Origin: Arsukibacterium ikkense
Lineage (GTDB): Bacteria > Pseudomonadota > Gammaproteobacteria > Enterobacterales > Alteromonadaceae
Direction: 5' to 3'
Assembly: GCF_000987775.1 (NCBI RefSeq)
Contig: NZ_LAHO01000011.1
Location: 62,001 to 126,000 of the forward strand
Length of the DNA stretch: 64,000 bases
The notes below the pieces were generated by a model. It had not been told where the DNA came from and ran no database searches. It saw only the letters and a program-made list of their open reading frames with translations. How positions within the stretch are numbered: position 1 is the first letter of the stretch; each line of letters opens with the position of its first letter. This document shows, one piece after another, positions 32,944 to 42,209 of the stretch. Made by a program: the position numbers and the translations under genes.

Positions 32944-33477
32944 ATGACCAGCCGTGCCTATGCCATTTTTGAAACCGGAATGCAGGATGTCGCCAAGCTG
33001 ATCCAGCTGTTTGATAATCTGGAGTCGCAAGAGCAACGCCAACAGTATGAAGTACTAAAACGCGCTGCTTTGGTAATGACCGCAGCTGCGTGGGAGACCT
33101 ATATCGAAGCTTTTGCTATTGAACAGGTGGAAGCAAAGCTTGCCCTGTCTGAGGATGAGTTCACGGCGGCATATATTCGGCGCAGACTTGACCATGAAAT
33201 TAATCGGCTGCATAACCCTACCTCTGACAAAGTCAAAAAACTCTTTATCGAATTTTTAGGTGTAGATATTACAGAGTCATGGCGTTGGAACAATTACACC
33301 CCGAAAGAAGCACGTGAACGATTAGACAAGTGGCTAAAAATGCGCGGTGATGCGGTTCATCAGATTTGCCAGAGTGGTGACCCGAAAAATGCACATTTGG
33401 TGAAGCGGGAAGATTTGGATAAGGCTGTGAGGTTTTTTAGGGAGTTAGCAAACTCAACAGACGGCATAATTAAATAG
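32944..33477 (+). CDS. HEPN domain protein (RiboL-PSP-HEPN-like)
   Basis: 177 aa; AAGGAAG precedes the ATG. All-helical. It begins with a long amphipathic helix, followed by VMTAAAWETYIEAFAIE, the usual helix-2 segment of RiboL-PSP-HEPN proteins, and later R134-G-D-A-V-H139, which fits the R-x(4)-H catalytic motif of HEPN RNases. Such proteins are common in toxin-antitoxin and abortive-infection loci. It is separated from the RelA/SpoT-like gene by only 8 bases, so they form a pair. Confidence 0.75.
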   Translation: MTSRAYAIFETGMQDVAKLIQLFDNLESQEQRQQYEVLKRAALVMTAAAWETYIEAFAIEQVEAKLALSEDEFTAAYIRRRLDHEINRLHNPTSDKVKKLFIEFLGVDITESWRWNNYTPKEARERLDKWLKMRGDAVHQICQSGDPKNAHLVKREDLDKAVRFFRELANSTDGIIK

Positions 33478-33485
33478 TTTGTTAA

Positions 33486-34685
33486 TTGCTAAGTAATTCG
33501 AAGTCTTTTAATACAAATTATCTAAGGGTGAAATTTTCAGTGCTTGAAAAGTATAGTGGAAAAGAGATAAACCGAGCTGGCGAGATGCTGATATCTGAAA
33601 TAGTTAAAGTAGATGAATCATCCTTTTCAAAAGCAATGGATATATTGTCTTTCTGGCGTTTTAGTCACGAGTCCCCATTGGAATCTGCTTTTAAAATAGT
33701 ACAAGACTACGCTACAGAACAAGATAAAAATGCGATATGTGCAAAACGTTTGAAGCGGCATGCGTCAATTAGTCTAAAACTTAAAAGATTTAGCTCTATG
33801 AAGCTAAAAAACATGCAAGATATTGGAGGATGCAGAGCAATACTCTCGACGGAGAAAAAAGTATATCAGACGTTAATTGTGCTGAAAAGGAGAAAAGAAT
33901 TTAGATTCAATGATGGTCTATTCAGAATAAAAGATTACATTAAAAAGCCAAAAGATGATGGATACAGAGGCATACATCTTATTGGAAAGTTTAATGATTT
34001 ATTTGGAGGCAGCCGTTCTATTGAGGTTCAGCTCAGAACAAAGAATCAACATTACTGGGCAACAGCCATAGAGATAGTCGATCTCTTTACCCAGCAATCA
34101 TTAAAAACAAATCAAGGACGAAGGGAGTGGAAAGAATTTTTCATTGGCGTATCTGAGATACTTTCAGTGATAGATAATATTCATATGTTTGACAAGCTTG
34201 AAGATAGGCTGCAATTCGAGAAGCTCCTCGAAGCTGCAATAAAAAAACCTGATTTACAACAAACAATATCCAAGGTAATTGATTCATGTAAAAATATAGG
34301 AATAATAGAAAAATTAAACGCTTTTTCTCGCTCACTACAAGTCATTAACGATAATGCTGCCCAGATCCCAGCTGATGGTTACGCCCTTATAAAAATTGAG
34401 ATTAATAAAAAAGTTGCCACGTTAAATGCGCAAGTTTTTGAAAGTAGTCAAGATCAAGAAGCATCAGATGCTTTTGTAGAAGCCGAAAAAGAAGCAACAA
34501 AAAAAGAAATGGTTGTCGCATTGGTTTTCACAGATGCTATTGGGGGCATCAAGGAAGCATACCCAAATTATTTTGCAGATTCATCTCAGTTCATTAAATA
34601 CCTAGTTTTCATTGAAGAAATACATAAACGCCTTTCGGAAGGCCAGTCTAGTTTTATTAGCTTGTTAAGGCGAATTTTTAAGTAA
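33486..34685 (+). CDS. RelA/SpoT-domain nucleotidyltransferase (toxSAS-like candidate)
   Basis: 399 aa from a TTG at 33486. Other starts are GTG 33528 and GTG 33540 (GGTGA upstream of the latter), and the start is unsettled. The synthetase core is present: RLKRHASISLKLKR, MQDIGGCRAIL (metal Asp), DYIKKPKDDGYRGIHLI and the Glu of IEVQLRTKNQHYWA. There is no HD hydrolase domain. Residues ~215-399 are a helical C-terminal region unlike RelA's TGS/ACT. Enzymes of this class either make (p)ppGpp or pyrophosphorylate tRNA as toxins (toxSAS, CapRel). The gene is clearly AT-rich compared with neighbours, a sign of transfer. Pairing with a HEPN protein is unusual. Confidence 0.78.
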   Translation: MLSNSKSFNTNYLRVKFSVLEKYSGKEINRAGEMLISEIVKVDESSFSKAMDILSFWRFSHESPLESAFKIVQDYATEQDKNAICAKRLKRHASISLKLKRFSSMKLKNMQDIGGCRAILSTEKKVYQTLIVLKRRKEFRFNDGLFRIKDYIKKPKDDGYRGIHLIGKFNDLFGGSRSIEVQLRTKNQHYWATAIEIVDLFTQQSLKTNQGRREWKEFFIGVSEILSVIDNIHMFDKLEDRLQFEKLLEAAIKKPDLQQTISKVIDSCKNIGIIEKLNAFSRSLQVINDNAAQIPADGYALIKIEINKKVATLNAQVFESSQDQEASDAFVEAEKEATKKEMVVALVFTDAIGGIKEAYPNYFADSSQFIKYLVFIEEIHKRLSEGQSSFISLLRRIFK

Positions 34686-34738
34686 GCTAAACCATCTGTC
34701 GTTCTGACACTGTGCGACGGCACTTTCACTTAGTTAAC

Positions 34739-34927
34739 TCACTCAGGTAAACCATATTTCTGACGGATTTCCCGCACAGTTTGCAACTTGCCCTGCTCGC
34801 TGTCGCGTAGACCATTCTCGATTGCCTGACGCACGTATATCTGCTCCATCAGGTCGTCCCAGGTGGCATCAGCAGGGAGTTGATCTATCAGCTTGTGCGC
34901 GTCATCTTTTTTAAGCGGGTTTGGCAT
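34739..34927 (-). CDS. Small antitoxin-like protein
   Basis: 62 aa. Helical and acidic/basic: KLIDQLPADATWDDLMEQIY, VRQAIENGLRDSEQGKL, then VREIRQKYGLPE. This is the pattern of small orphan antitoxin-like proteins (the 'L-P-x-D-A-T-W-D-D-x-M-x-x-I-Y-x-R' family) found beside ParE/RelE toxins. No toxin gene adjoins: the neighbours are the convergent RelA/SpoT-like gene and the arfA fragment. It may be an orphan. Confidence 0.68.
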   Translation of the reverse strand: MPNPLKKDDAHKLIDQLPADATWDDLMEQIYVRQAIENGLRDSEQGKLQTVREIRQKYGLPE

Positions 34928-35071
34928 AGGTATATCTCCGTTAACTCAGTAATTGTTAGCCGGATACAGGTGAAAAGCAATAAAAAGCGCCGTAGTGGCG
35001 TTGGTTAACAGAATTCGTAAAGCGGTGAAGTTCGGCAAAGCGGTGTAACTAAGTAGGCAAGGTGTAGCGAC

Positions 35072-35191
35072 TGGCCAAAACAACAAGGGCGTAATCTTTT
35101 GAATTACGCCCTTTACGTTGGTAGGAGCCTTTGCCCTTTTTTGCCTTAACTACCTTGGGTTGAAACAACTTGCTGGTGACTAAGGCCTTTA
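35072..35191 (-). repeat. 120-base direct repeat flanking fic, copy 1
   Basis: Identical to 36496-36615 in the same orientation (offset 1,424 bases). Together the copies bracket the Fic gene. Flanking bases diverge at once on both sides apart from weak arfA-like similarity beyond 35191. Confidence 0.9.
35085..35113 (-). terminator. Hairpin in the arfA fragment, probable fic terminator
   Basis: An 11-bp perfect stem AAGGGCGTAAT/ATTACGCCCTT with a 7-base loop; on the minus strand GTTGTTTTGG follows. It lies ~115 bases after the fic stop codon on the same strand. Confidence 0.7.
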
Positions 35192-35228
35192 TCGCAGTAA
35201 TGTCGGCGTTGCCGACGCTGCAGGAATG

Positions 35229-36311
35229 TTATTGAGCGTGTTGCATTAGCAAACTACATAAAGGCTGATTAATGTAATAGTTACTACGGCCAATTTTTTC
35301 TTTATGTAACAACTCGAGCTTAACTAATTCATCTAAATACTTAGTTGCCGTGATGCGAGATACACCAAGATCATTCATAACAAATTCGATTTTGGTGTAA
35401 GGGTGGTTAAACAGGTTATTGAGTAGCTCCTGACGGTAGATTTTGGGCAAATCATCACGGATCCGGTGCTTATAGTTTTGCATCAGGACTTTTATTTCGG
35501 TAATCAGCGAAATGGTATTGACGGCGGTATCTATAACACCGTTAAGCATATACACCAGCCATGGCTCCCAATTACCTGTCTGACGCAATTGTTGGAGTTG
35601 TGTGTAATACGCAGTTTTATCGCGGATCATAAACCGACTTAAGTACAATACAGGCAAATTCAACAGATCTTTGGCTACCAGATACAAGATATTTAAAATG
35701 CGTCCGGTACGGCCATTTCCATCATAAAACGGATGGATGCTTTCAAATTGGTGATGGATAACTGCCATTTTTACCAGCGGATCAGCATCGCACAGTTCAT
35801 CATCGTTAATGTAATCGATCAGGTTATCCATTAAAGCGGCTATGGTTCCCGCGTGCTGCGGCGGGGTATATATGATTTCTCCGGTGCGAGCATTTTTTAG
35901 ATCTGTACCAGGCAGTTTGCGAAGGCCGGCACTGTTTTTTTCTAAGTTTTTTTGTACTTGTAAGATATCGGTAAGACGAATGAGTTTCTGCCGTCTAACA
36001 GTTTGAAACCCTTCCTTCAGTGCAAAAGCATAGTCTTGCACTTCTTTAGCTGCGGGGTTGGCAACGGCATCTTCAAATAAGTTAGCTTTATACAACTCAT
36101 CGTGGGTAGTGATTATATTCTCTATTTCTGAGCTGTCTTTTGCTTCTTGCAAACTTAGCGTATTAATAAGAATAGCTTCGTTTGGGATACTGGCAGCCAC
36201 GCCTTTTAGCTCAGCCAAATATCGGTGTGCTTCTGCAGTTTTTTTTAATACCGTGCGAGTTTCCCACTGCTCAATATTTGCTAGCGGTAGTGATGTGAGT
36301 ACGTACGACAT
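35229..36311 (-). CDS. Fic family protein (AMP-transferase type, class II autoinhibited)
   Basis: 360 aa from the ATG at 36311, with GGGAAAG upstream; a frame extending to 36338 lacks support. The N-terminal inhibitory helix carries S60-S-E-I-E64-N65, fitting (S/T)xxxE(G/N). The Fic core has HPFYDGNGRTGR (residues 193-204), the complete H-x-F-x-D-G-N-G-R-x-x-R active site. A C-terminal winged helix follows (NDLGVSRITATKYLDELVKL). The enzyme should transfer AMP from ATP to a target protein and be held inactive by its own helix. It lies between two arfA copies, so it looks like an inserted cassette without an integrase. Confidence 0.92.
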   Translation of the reverse strand: MSYVLTSLPLANIEQWETRTVLKKTAEAHRYLAELKGVAASIPNEAILINTLSLQEAKDSSEIENIITTHDELYKANLFEDAVANPAAKEVQDYAFALKEGFQTVRRQKLIRLTDILQVQKNLEKNSAGLRKLPGTDLKNARTGEIIYTPPQHAGTIAALMDNLIDYINDDELCDADPLVKMAVIHHQFESIHPFYDGNGRTGRILNILYLVAKDLLNLPVLYLSRFMIRDKTAYYTQLQQLRQTGNWEPWLVYMLNGVIDTAVNTISLITEIKVLMQNYKHRIRDDLPKIYRQELLNNLFNHPYTKIEFVMNDLGVSRITATKYLDELVKLELLHKEKIGRSNYYINQPLCSLLMQHAQ

Positions 36312-36460
36312 GTAAGCTTTCCCGATATTTCTATACACATTGCTATAATATGTATAAAAAACAAGAAAAACTATACATGTTAGGTGTGATATCTATAAAT
36401 TTTCTGATTTTCTATATTTGAGCAGGGTAAAGCTGATACAAAAGTTATCTTTTAATCAGT

Positions 36461-36670
36461 TTAGGTCAGATAAAAGGTTGCGCTCTGATGGCGATTGGCC
36501 AAAACAACAAGGGCGTAATCTTTTGAATTACGCCCTTTACGTTGGTAGGAGCCTTTGCCCTTTTTTGCCTTAACTACCTTGGGTTGAAACAACTTGCTGG
36601 TGACTAAGGCCTTTAATGCATTGTCGCGGATGTCGCCGCGGCCATGCTCACATGCCGCTGATTTACTCAT
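36461..36670 (-). CDS. arfA: Alternative ribosome-rescue factor A
   Basis: 69 aa as annotated to the stop, with AGGAG before the ATG. Conserved features: G-D-I-R-D-N-A-L-K-A-L-V, SKLFQPKVVKAKKGKGSY and R-K-G-R. ArfA enters the A site of ribosomes stalled on non-stop mRNA and recruits RF2. A terminator-like hairpin lies inside the reading frame (36509-36537), after the functional core, as in E. coli arfA, where it yields a truncated but active protein whose level rises when tmRNA fails. So the working product is probably ~50-54 residues. It follows ilvA by 79 bases on the same strand. Confidence 0.9.
   Translation of the reverse strand: MSKSAACEHGRGDIRDNALKALVTSKLFQPKVVKAKKGKGSYQRKGRNSKDYALVVLANRHQSATFYLT
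36496..36615 (-). repeat. 120-base direct repeat flanking fic, copy 2 (inside arfA)
   Basis: Identical to 35072-35191, same orientation. This copy is part of the intact arfA gene and includes its hairpin. Confidence 0.9.
36509..36537 (-). terminator. In-frame hairpin of arfA (non-stop control element)
   Basis: AAGGGCGTAAT (36509-36519), 7-base loop, ATTACGCCCTT (36527-36537), followed on the minus strand by GTTGTTTTGG. It sits within the coding frame, over codons for R-N-S-K-D-Y-A-L. Termination or RNase III cleavage here gives mRNA lacking a stop codon, the known arfA control logic. Confidence 0.85.
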
Positions 36671-36749
36671 CTTGCTACTCCTGTTTAAAAAACGCGCAAA
36701 GTGTAACTGGCTGCTTAGGCCTAAGCAATAGCGATAAGTTCCCCGGTCG

Positions 36750-38318
36750 TTACCCCGCCGTTAAAAACGTCTGATAACTGCGGTTGCTGCTGACCTGCTG
36801 ATACTGATAACCCAGCTTGTCGAGATAGCTGGCAATATCGCTGTGTTGCGCCACTTCAAAGCCGGCCAGTACATCGCCGGTGGCGGCACCGTGGTTGCGG
36901 TAATGAAACAGCGTAATATTCCAGTGTTCGCCGAGCGTATTTAAAAAATTCATTAAGGCGCCCGGGTATTCCGGAAAGTTAAACTGGTACACCTGTTCTT
37001 GTAACTGACGCGGCGGCATGCCGCCAACCATATGCCGCACATGCAGTTTCGCCAGTTCATCATCAGATAAATCCTGATAATCATAGCCGGCGTCACTTAA
37101 CAGCTTAGTTACCGTATCCAGCTCCTGCTGGCCATGGCGCAGCTTAATGCCAACAAAAATATGGGCTTTATTGTTGCTGGCGTAGCGATAGTTAAACTCG
37201 GTGATGGCCCGACCGCCCAGCGTCTGGCAAAAACGGCGGAAGCTGCCTTTTTCTTCCGGGATAGTCACGGCAAATACCGCTTCCTTTTTTTCGCCCAGCT
37301 CGCAACGCTCCGATACATAGCGCAGCGTATCAAAATTTAAGTTAGCACCGCTAAGCACAGCAGCAAATTGCTGTGGCTTGGGTAGGGTGCTGTTGTTAAG
37401 TTGCTGGCTGTATTTTTTTAAGCCGGCCAGCGCTAAAGCACCGGCTGGCTCGGCAACTGCGCGTAAGTCATCAAAAATATCTTTAATGGCGGCGCATATT
37501 TCATCGCTGGTGACGGTAACTACCTCATCGCAAAAGCGTTTGGCCAGATTAAAATTTTCAGTACCAATGCGTTTTACCGCCACACCATCGGCAAATAAAC
37601 CCACCCGATCCAGCGTAACCGGCTCGCCTGCCGCCATCGCCGCTTTTAAGCAGGCGGCGTCTTCCGGCTCTACCCCTATTACCCGCACATTAGGCTGTAT
37701 GGCTTTAATGTATACCGCCATACCGGCCATTAAACCGCCACCGCCAACCGGAATAAACACCGCATTAAGTTGATTATGCTGGCTTAGCAGCTCTTTGGCG
37801 ACGGTGCCCTGGCCGGCTATCACATCGCTATCATCAAAGGGTGGAATGTAAATAGCGCCCTCAGTATTAGCTAGCTTGATGGCATAGCTGTTGGCTTCAT
37901 CAAAGGCGGTGCCGTGCAGTACCACATTACCGCCCAGTGCTCTAACTGCCGCCACTTTTATTTCCGGGGTAGTGATCGGCATCACTATGGTGGCTTTTAT
38001 CTCCAGTTTGCTGGCCGACAGCGCCACGCCCTGCGCATGGTTACCGGCTGAGGCGCAAACCACGCTGGCGTGCGGGCTGTGCTGCTTAACTTTATGCAGT
38101 TTATGAAAGGCACCGCGCAGTTTAAACGAGTACACCGGCTGTTTGTCTTCACGTTTTAACAGCACAGTGTGGCCGAGGCGCTGGCTTAGTTTAGTCATGC
38201 CATCCAGCGGGGTTTCCACCGCAGCCTGATATACCGGCGACAGCAGAATGTCCCGCAGATACTGCTGCATTAACTCGGTATCTGTCTGCTCTGTTTGGAC
38301 TGTTGCCAGGTTATTCAT
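36750..38318 (-). CDS. ilvA: Threonine ammonia-lyase, biosynthetic
   Basis: 522 aa, close to E. coli IlvA (514). PLP-dependent deaminase making 2-oxobutanoate for isoleucine. PLP lysine in YSFKLRGA (~58-65), ASAGNHAQGVA, GGGGLMAG phosphate cup, then two C-terminal ACT-like regulatory domains (EEKGSFRRFCQTLGGR and EYPGALMNFLNTLG) for isoleucine/valine feedback. The ATG overlaps the ilvD stop by one base (TAATG), so it is the last coupled gene of the ilv operon. Confidence 0.96.
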   Translation of the reverse strand: MNNLATVQTEQTDTELMQQYLRDILLSPVYQAAVETPLDGMTKLSQRLGHTVLLKREDKQPVYSFKLRGAFHKLHKVKQHSPHASVVCASAGNHAQGVALSASKLEIKATIVMPITTPEIKVAAVRALGGNVVLHGTAFDEANSYAIKLANTEGAIYIPPFDDSDVIAGQGTVAKELLSQHNQLNAVFIPVGGGGLMAGMAVYIKAIQPNVRVIGVEPEDAACLKAAMAAGEPVTLDRVGLFADGVAVKRIGTENFNLAKRFCDEVVTVTSDEICAAIKDIFDDLRAVAEPAGALALAGLKKYSQQLNNSTLPKPQQFAAVLSGANLNFDTLRYVSERCELGEKKEAVFAVTIPEEKGSFRRFCQTLGGRAITEFNYRYASNNKAHIFVGIKLRHGQQELDTVTKLLSDAGYDYQDLSDDELAKLHVRHMVGGMPPRQLQEQVYQFNFPEYPGALMNFLNTLGEHWNITLFHYRNHGAATGDVLAGFEVAQHSDIASYLDKLGYQYQQVSSNRSYQTFLTAG

Positions 38319-40168
38319 TACTCCTCCAACTTCGACACATCCCGCACCGCGCCTTTATCTGCACTACTGGCCAGCAAGGCGTAGGCTTTTAAGGCATTAC
38401 TCACCACCCGCTGCCGGTTCTCTGGCTTCCAGCCCTGCTTGCCTTTGGCGTCCATCGCCGCGCGGCGCTGTGCCAGCTCGTCATCGCTGATCGCTATGCC
38501 GATTTTGCGCTGCGGAATATCAATTTCTATTTTGTCGCCTTCCTGCACCAGCGCAATAGCGCCGCCGCTGGCCGCTTCAGGTGACACATGGCCAATCGAT
38601 AAACCCGAGGTGCCGCCAGAAAAACGGCCATCGGTGATCAAGGCACAGGCTTTACCCAGGCCCATCGATTTTAAATAACTGGTCGGGTACAGCATTTCCT
38701 GCATACCGGGGCCGCCTTTGGGGCCCTCGTAGCGGATAATCACCGCATCGCCGGCCACCACCTTGCCTTTTAATATCGCCTCTACCGCCTCATCCTGGCT
38801 TTCAAACACCCGGGCGCGGCCGCTAAACACCAGATTTTCTGGCTCTACCCCGGCAGTTTTGACAATACAGCCTTGCGGGGCCAGGTTACCAAACAGCACA
38901 GCTAAACCACCGTCCTGCGAATAGGCATGCTCTTTACTGCGGATACAGCCCTCGACTCTGTCATCATCTACCGACGGGTAGCGGCAGTTTTGCGAAAAGG
39001 CCACAGTAGTGCGGATACCGGCCGGGCCGGCGGCGTAGAATTTTTGTACCTCAGTTGATGGGTTGGCCTTCAAATCCCATTGCTGCAGCACCGCACCCAG
39101 CGAACTGCCGGCCACATGCGGCGTATCAGGGTTTAATAAGCCGGCGCGGTTCAGCTCAGCTAAAATGCCAATCACGCCACCGGCGCGGTGCACATCTTCC
39201 ATATGGTATTTCTGGGTTGAAGGCGCCACTTTGCACAGATGCGGCACAATGCGCGATAAACGGTCGATATCGGCCATGGTAAAGTCAACTTCGGCTTCAA
39301 TGGCGGCAGCCAGTAAATGCAGCACGGTATTGGTGGAGCCGCCCATGGCAATATCCAGCATCATGGCATTTTCGAAGGCAGTTTTATTGCCGATACTGCG
39401 CGGTAAGGCACTGGCATCATCATTTTTATACCAGCGGTTACACAGCTCCATGATCCGGAAACCGGCCTGCACAAACAGCTCTTTACGATCGGCATGGGTG
39501 GCCAGCAAGGAGCCATTGCCGGGTTGGCCTAAGCCCAAGGCTTCAACCAGGCAGTTCATCGAGTTAGCGGTAAACATGCCCGAGCAGCTGCCACAAGTCG
39601 GGCAAGCACTGCGCTCAATTTGCTCGCTGTCGGCATCACTGACTTTCGGATCGGCCGCCGACACCATGGCATCGACTAAATCCAGCTTGATAATCTGATC
39701 CGATAACTTGGTTTTACCGGCTTCCATCGGCCCGCCCGAGATAAAAATGGCCGGCACATTTAAGCGCATTGCCGCCATCAACATGCCGGGGGTAATTTTA
39801 TCGCAGTTAGAAATACACACCATGGCATCAGCGCAATGGGCATTTATCATATATTCGACCGAGTCGGCAATCAGCTCACGTGAGGGCAGGCTGTACAGCA
39901 TGCCGCCATGGCCCATGGCGATACCATCATCTACCGCTATAGTATTGAATTCTTTAGCGATACCACCGGCATCTTCAATGCTTTTTGCCACCAGCTTGCC
40001 TAAATCACGCAAGTGCACATGGCCGGGCACAAACTCACAAAAGGAGTTAACCACGGCAATAATCGGTTTGCCAAAATCGGTGTCTTTAACGCCGGTGGCA
40101 CGCCACAGCGCCCGGGCGCCTGCCATATTGCGGCCTTCGGTAACAGTGGCGGATCTTAACTTTGGCAT
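38318..40168 (-). CDS. ilvD: Dihydroxy-acid dehydratase
   Basis: 616 aa, the same as E. coli IlvD. Converts dihydroxyisovalerate and dihydroxymethylvalerate to the 2-oxo acids. Iron-sulfur cysteines are in [12 protein letters not shown] and [18 protein letters not shown]-terminal [20 protein letters not shown] is present. It is 36 bases from ilvM and overlaps ilvA. In E. coli ilvE lies between ilvM and ilvD; here it does not. Confidence 0.97.
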   Translation of the reverse strand: MPKLRSATVTEGRNMAGARALWRATGVKDTDFGKPIIAVVNSFCEFVPGHVHLRDLGKLVAKSIEDAGGIAKEFNTIAVDDGIAMGHGGMLYSLPSRELIADSVEYMINAHCADAMVCISNCDKITPGMLMAAMRLNVPAIFISGGPMEAGKTKLSDQIIKLDLVDAMVSAADPKVSDADSEQIERSACPTCGSCSGMFTANSMNCLVEALGLGQPGNGSLLATHADRKELFVQAGFRIMELCNRWYKNDDASALPRSIGNKTAFENAMMLDIAMGGSTNTVLHLLAAAIEAEVDFTMADIDRLSRIVPHLCKVAPSTQKYHMEDVHRAGGVIGILAELNRAGLLNPDTPHVAGSSLGAVLQQWDLKANPSTEVQKFYAAGPAGIRTTVAFSQNCRYPSVDDDRVEGCIRSKEHAYSQDGGLAVLFGNLAPQGCIVKTAGVEPENLVFSGRARVFESQDEAVEAILKGKVVAGDAVIIRYEGPKGGPGMQEMLYPTSYLKSMGLGKACALITDGRFSGGTSGLSIGHVSPEAASGGAIALVQEGDKIEIDIPQRKIGIAISDDELAQRRAAMDAKGKQGWKPENRQRVVSNALKAYALLASSADKGAVRDVSKLEE

Positions 40169-40204
40169 TCTGATACTCCGTTATTTGTCTTAAATGGTAT
40201 GAGT

Positions 40205-40459
40205 TTAGGCGCGTAGCGCGGCAATGTCGGCGCTGACCAGTTGTAAATCGCGCACGTCGTATAATTTATGCAGCTGACTGGTCAGCAAATGAATAGGCTT
40301 ATCGCTGCTTACCGTTAAGGTAACCGATAAGCCAGCTCTGTCACTCAACGGTGTCAGCTGTAAGCCGGCCAGCTGGTAACCGCGATAGCGGGTCACTTGC
40401 AATAACCGCTCAACTACGCTGGCTTCATTATTGGTGGTGATGGTCAGGGTATGGTTCAT
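40205..40459 (-). CDS. ilvM: Acetolactate synthase II small subunit
   Basis: 84 aa, the size of E. coli IlvM (87). Single ACT-like domain: NNEASVVERLLQVTRYRGYQL, then DLQLVSADI. It activates IlvG. The ATG overlaps the ilvG stop by one base. Confidence 0.93.
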   Translation of the reverse strand: MNHTLTITTNNEASVVERLLQVTRYRGYQLAGLQLTPLSDRAGLSVTLTVSSDKPIHLLTSQLHKLYDVRDLQLVSADIAALRA

Positions 40460-42108
40460 TAGTTAGTCTCCATGATCATATCTTCATTGGCGGCACCCGG
40501 CGGTACTAATGGCCAGACGTTATCTTTTTCATCAATTCTTACATGCAGTAAATAGGGGCCGGGCCAGGTAAACATGGCTTCCAGCGCACTTTCTACTTCA
40601 TCTTTGCGGGTAATGCAGTGGCCCGGTATGGCAAAGGCAGCGGCCAGCGCGACAAAATCCGGGTTGTCAGATAAATCGGTTTCGCTGTAGCGCTCGTTAA
40701 AAAACAGCTGCTGCCATTGCTTTACCATGCCAAGGCGCTGGTTATCGACAATGACTATTTTTACCGGTAACCGGAAACGCTTAATGGTGCCCAGCTCCTG
40801 CACGTTCATCATAAATGAGCCATCGCCCGACACGGCTATTACCGTATCCTGTGGCCGGGCTAGTTTGGCGCCAATGGCTGCTGGCAGGCCAAAACCCATA
40901 GTGCCCAGGCCGCCGCTGGATAAATGGTTACGCGGGTGGCTAAAGCGCATATGTTGCGCCACCCACATCTGGTGCTGGCCTACATCGCAGCACACCACGC
41001 TGTTATCTGGCATGCGGTCGCTTAACTGCTTTAACATCAGCGGCGCATAAATGCGCTCACCCGGGTGGTCATAACGCCAGCCATGTTGCTGCTTTAAGCT
41101 GCTGCAATGGGCTAACCAGTCGCGGCAATCCGTGCTGCTGGCAATCGCCGGCAGAATTTGCCGCATATCGCCTAAAAACGATACCTGGGCAAAACGCACT
41201 TTATTGATTTCAGCCGGGTCGATATCGACATGAATGACTTTGGCATTAGGCGCGAATTTTTGCAGGTTGCCGGTGACCCTGTCATCAAAACGGGCGCCTA
41301 AACAAATTAATAAATCGCACTCTTGTACAGCCAGGTTAGCGGCCTGGGTGCCGTGCATACCCAGCATGCCTAAATAATAGGGGTTGTCTTTGGCCACCGA
41401 GCCCATGCCTTTTAAGGTAGTCACAGAGGGCATCGGGCATTGGGCTAAAAAGTCTTGCAGCTGCGCCATAGCGCCGGCCATATGCACACCGCCGCCGATA
41501 TAGGCCATCGGCTTTTTGGCATGGCTAATCAGCTGGCGGGCCTGAGCGCTTTGTGCCAAAGAGGTACTGATGCTTTGTTGTTGTGGTTTAGCCGCACATT
41601 CAGCCTCGCTGACGGCAGCTAACTGCACATCTTTGGGGATATCCACCAGTACCGGACCCGGCCGGCCAGAGCGGGCAATAGCAAAAGCTTCATGTAAGGT
41701 CGCCGCCAGCTCGTCGACACTGCGCACCATAAAGCTGTGCTTGGTGACACTTAAACTTAAGCCCAGCACGTCGATTTCCTGAAAGGCGTCGGTACCCATT
41801 ACCGCCTGTGATACCTGGCCGGTAATGGCGACCAGCGGCACTGAGTCCAGCATGGCATCGGCCAGTGAGGTAATTAAGTTAGTGGCACCCGGGCCGGAGG
41901 TGGCTAAACACACGCCAACCTTGCCAGAGCTGCGGGCATAACCTATGGCCGAAAAAGCGCCGCCTTGCTCATGCCGGCACAGGTAGTGCTTAATCGGGCT
42001 TTGGTAGATCGCATCGTAAATCGGCATAATAGCGCCGCCGGGATAACCAAAAATGGTATCCACCCCATGCTGCTGCAACACCTTTAATACCAACTCTGCG
42101 CCATTCAT
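40459..42108 (-). CDS. ilvG: Acetolactate synthase II catalytic subunit
   Basis: 549 aa, full length and without the frameshift that inactivates ilvG in E. coli K-12. ThDP/FAD enzyme joining pyruvate to pyruvate or 2-oxobutanoate. Motifs: [13 protein letters not shown], catalytic Glu in [23 protein letters not shown], and the ThDP site [15 protein letters not shown]...[11 protein letters not shown]. First structural gene after the leader and attenuator. Confidence 0.96.
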   Translation of the reverse strand: MNGAELVLKVLQQHGVDTIFGYPGGAIMPIYDAIYQSPIKHYLCRHEQGGAFSAIGYARSSGKVGVCLATSGPGATNLITSLADAMLDSVPLVAITGQVSQAVMGTDAFQEIDVLGLSLSVTKHSFMVRSVDELAATLHEAFAIARSGRPGPVLVDIPKDVQLAAVSEAECAAKPQQQSISTSLAQSAQARQLISHAKKPMAYIGGGVHMAGAMAQLQDFLAQCPMPSVTTLKGMGSVAKDNPYYLGMLGMHGTQAANLAVQECDLLICLGARFDDRVTGNLQKFAPNAKVIHVDIDPAEINKVRFAQVSFLGDMRQILPAIASSTDCRDWLAHCSSLKQQHGWRYDHPGERIYAPLMLKQLSDRMPDNSVVCCDVGQHQMWVAQHMRFSHPRNHLSSGGLGTMGFGLPAAIGAKLARPQDTVIAVSGDGSFMMNVQELGTIKRFRLPVKIVIVDNQRLGMVKQWQQLFFNERYSETDLSDNPDFVALAAAFAIPGHCITRKDEVESALEAMFTWPGPYLLHVRIDEKDNVWPLVPPGAANEDMIMETN

Positions 42109-42153
42109 CCGAAACCTCTTGCTGCTAATTAATTTTCACACGCCCTGAAACGA

Positions 42154-42187
42154 CAAAACCCCCGGTCCTTGCGGAGCGGGGGTTTTG
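42154..42187 (-). terminator. ilv operon attenuator
   Basis: CAAAACCCCCG (42154-42164) and CGGGGGTTTTG (42177-42187) make an 11-bp stem with three more pairs in the loop (TCC/GGA). On the minus strand the T-rich arm serves as the U-tract. It lies between the ilvL stop and ilvG, the place of the E. coli attenuator. Confidence 0.88.
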
Positions 42188-42209
42188 TTGGATTTCGCCT
42201 TAAGCTACT

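Larger units (their letters stand above)
35049..35215 (-). pseudogene. Truncated arfA copy (3' part with hairpin)
   Basis: Positions 35072-35191 are identical by eye to 36496-36615 within the intact arfA. The frame encodes KALVTSKLFQPKVVKAKKGK and continues through the rescue-factor core, then ends differently (S-R-Y-T-L-P-T, stop at 35049-35051). Upstream it keeps only a diverged remnant (V-G-N-A-D-I-T-A-I) and there is no start codon before the stop of fic lies upstream. It cannot be translated alone, but its hairpin may end fic transcription. Confidence 0.85.

Noticed and set aside
34739..34927. Antitoxin partner for the RelA/SpoT-like gene
   Set aside because: It is convergent with that gene, not in its operon, and its family usually pairs with ParE/RelE toxins; listed only as an orphan antitoxin-like gene.
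39063..39698. Long antisense frame (211 codons) inside ilvD
   Set aside because: ilvD is intact and highly conserved; the frame has no ribosome site or recognisable motif.
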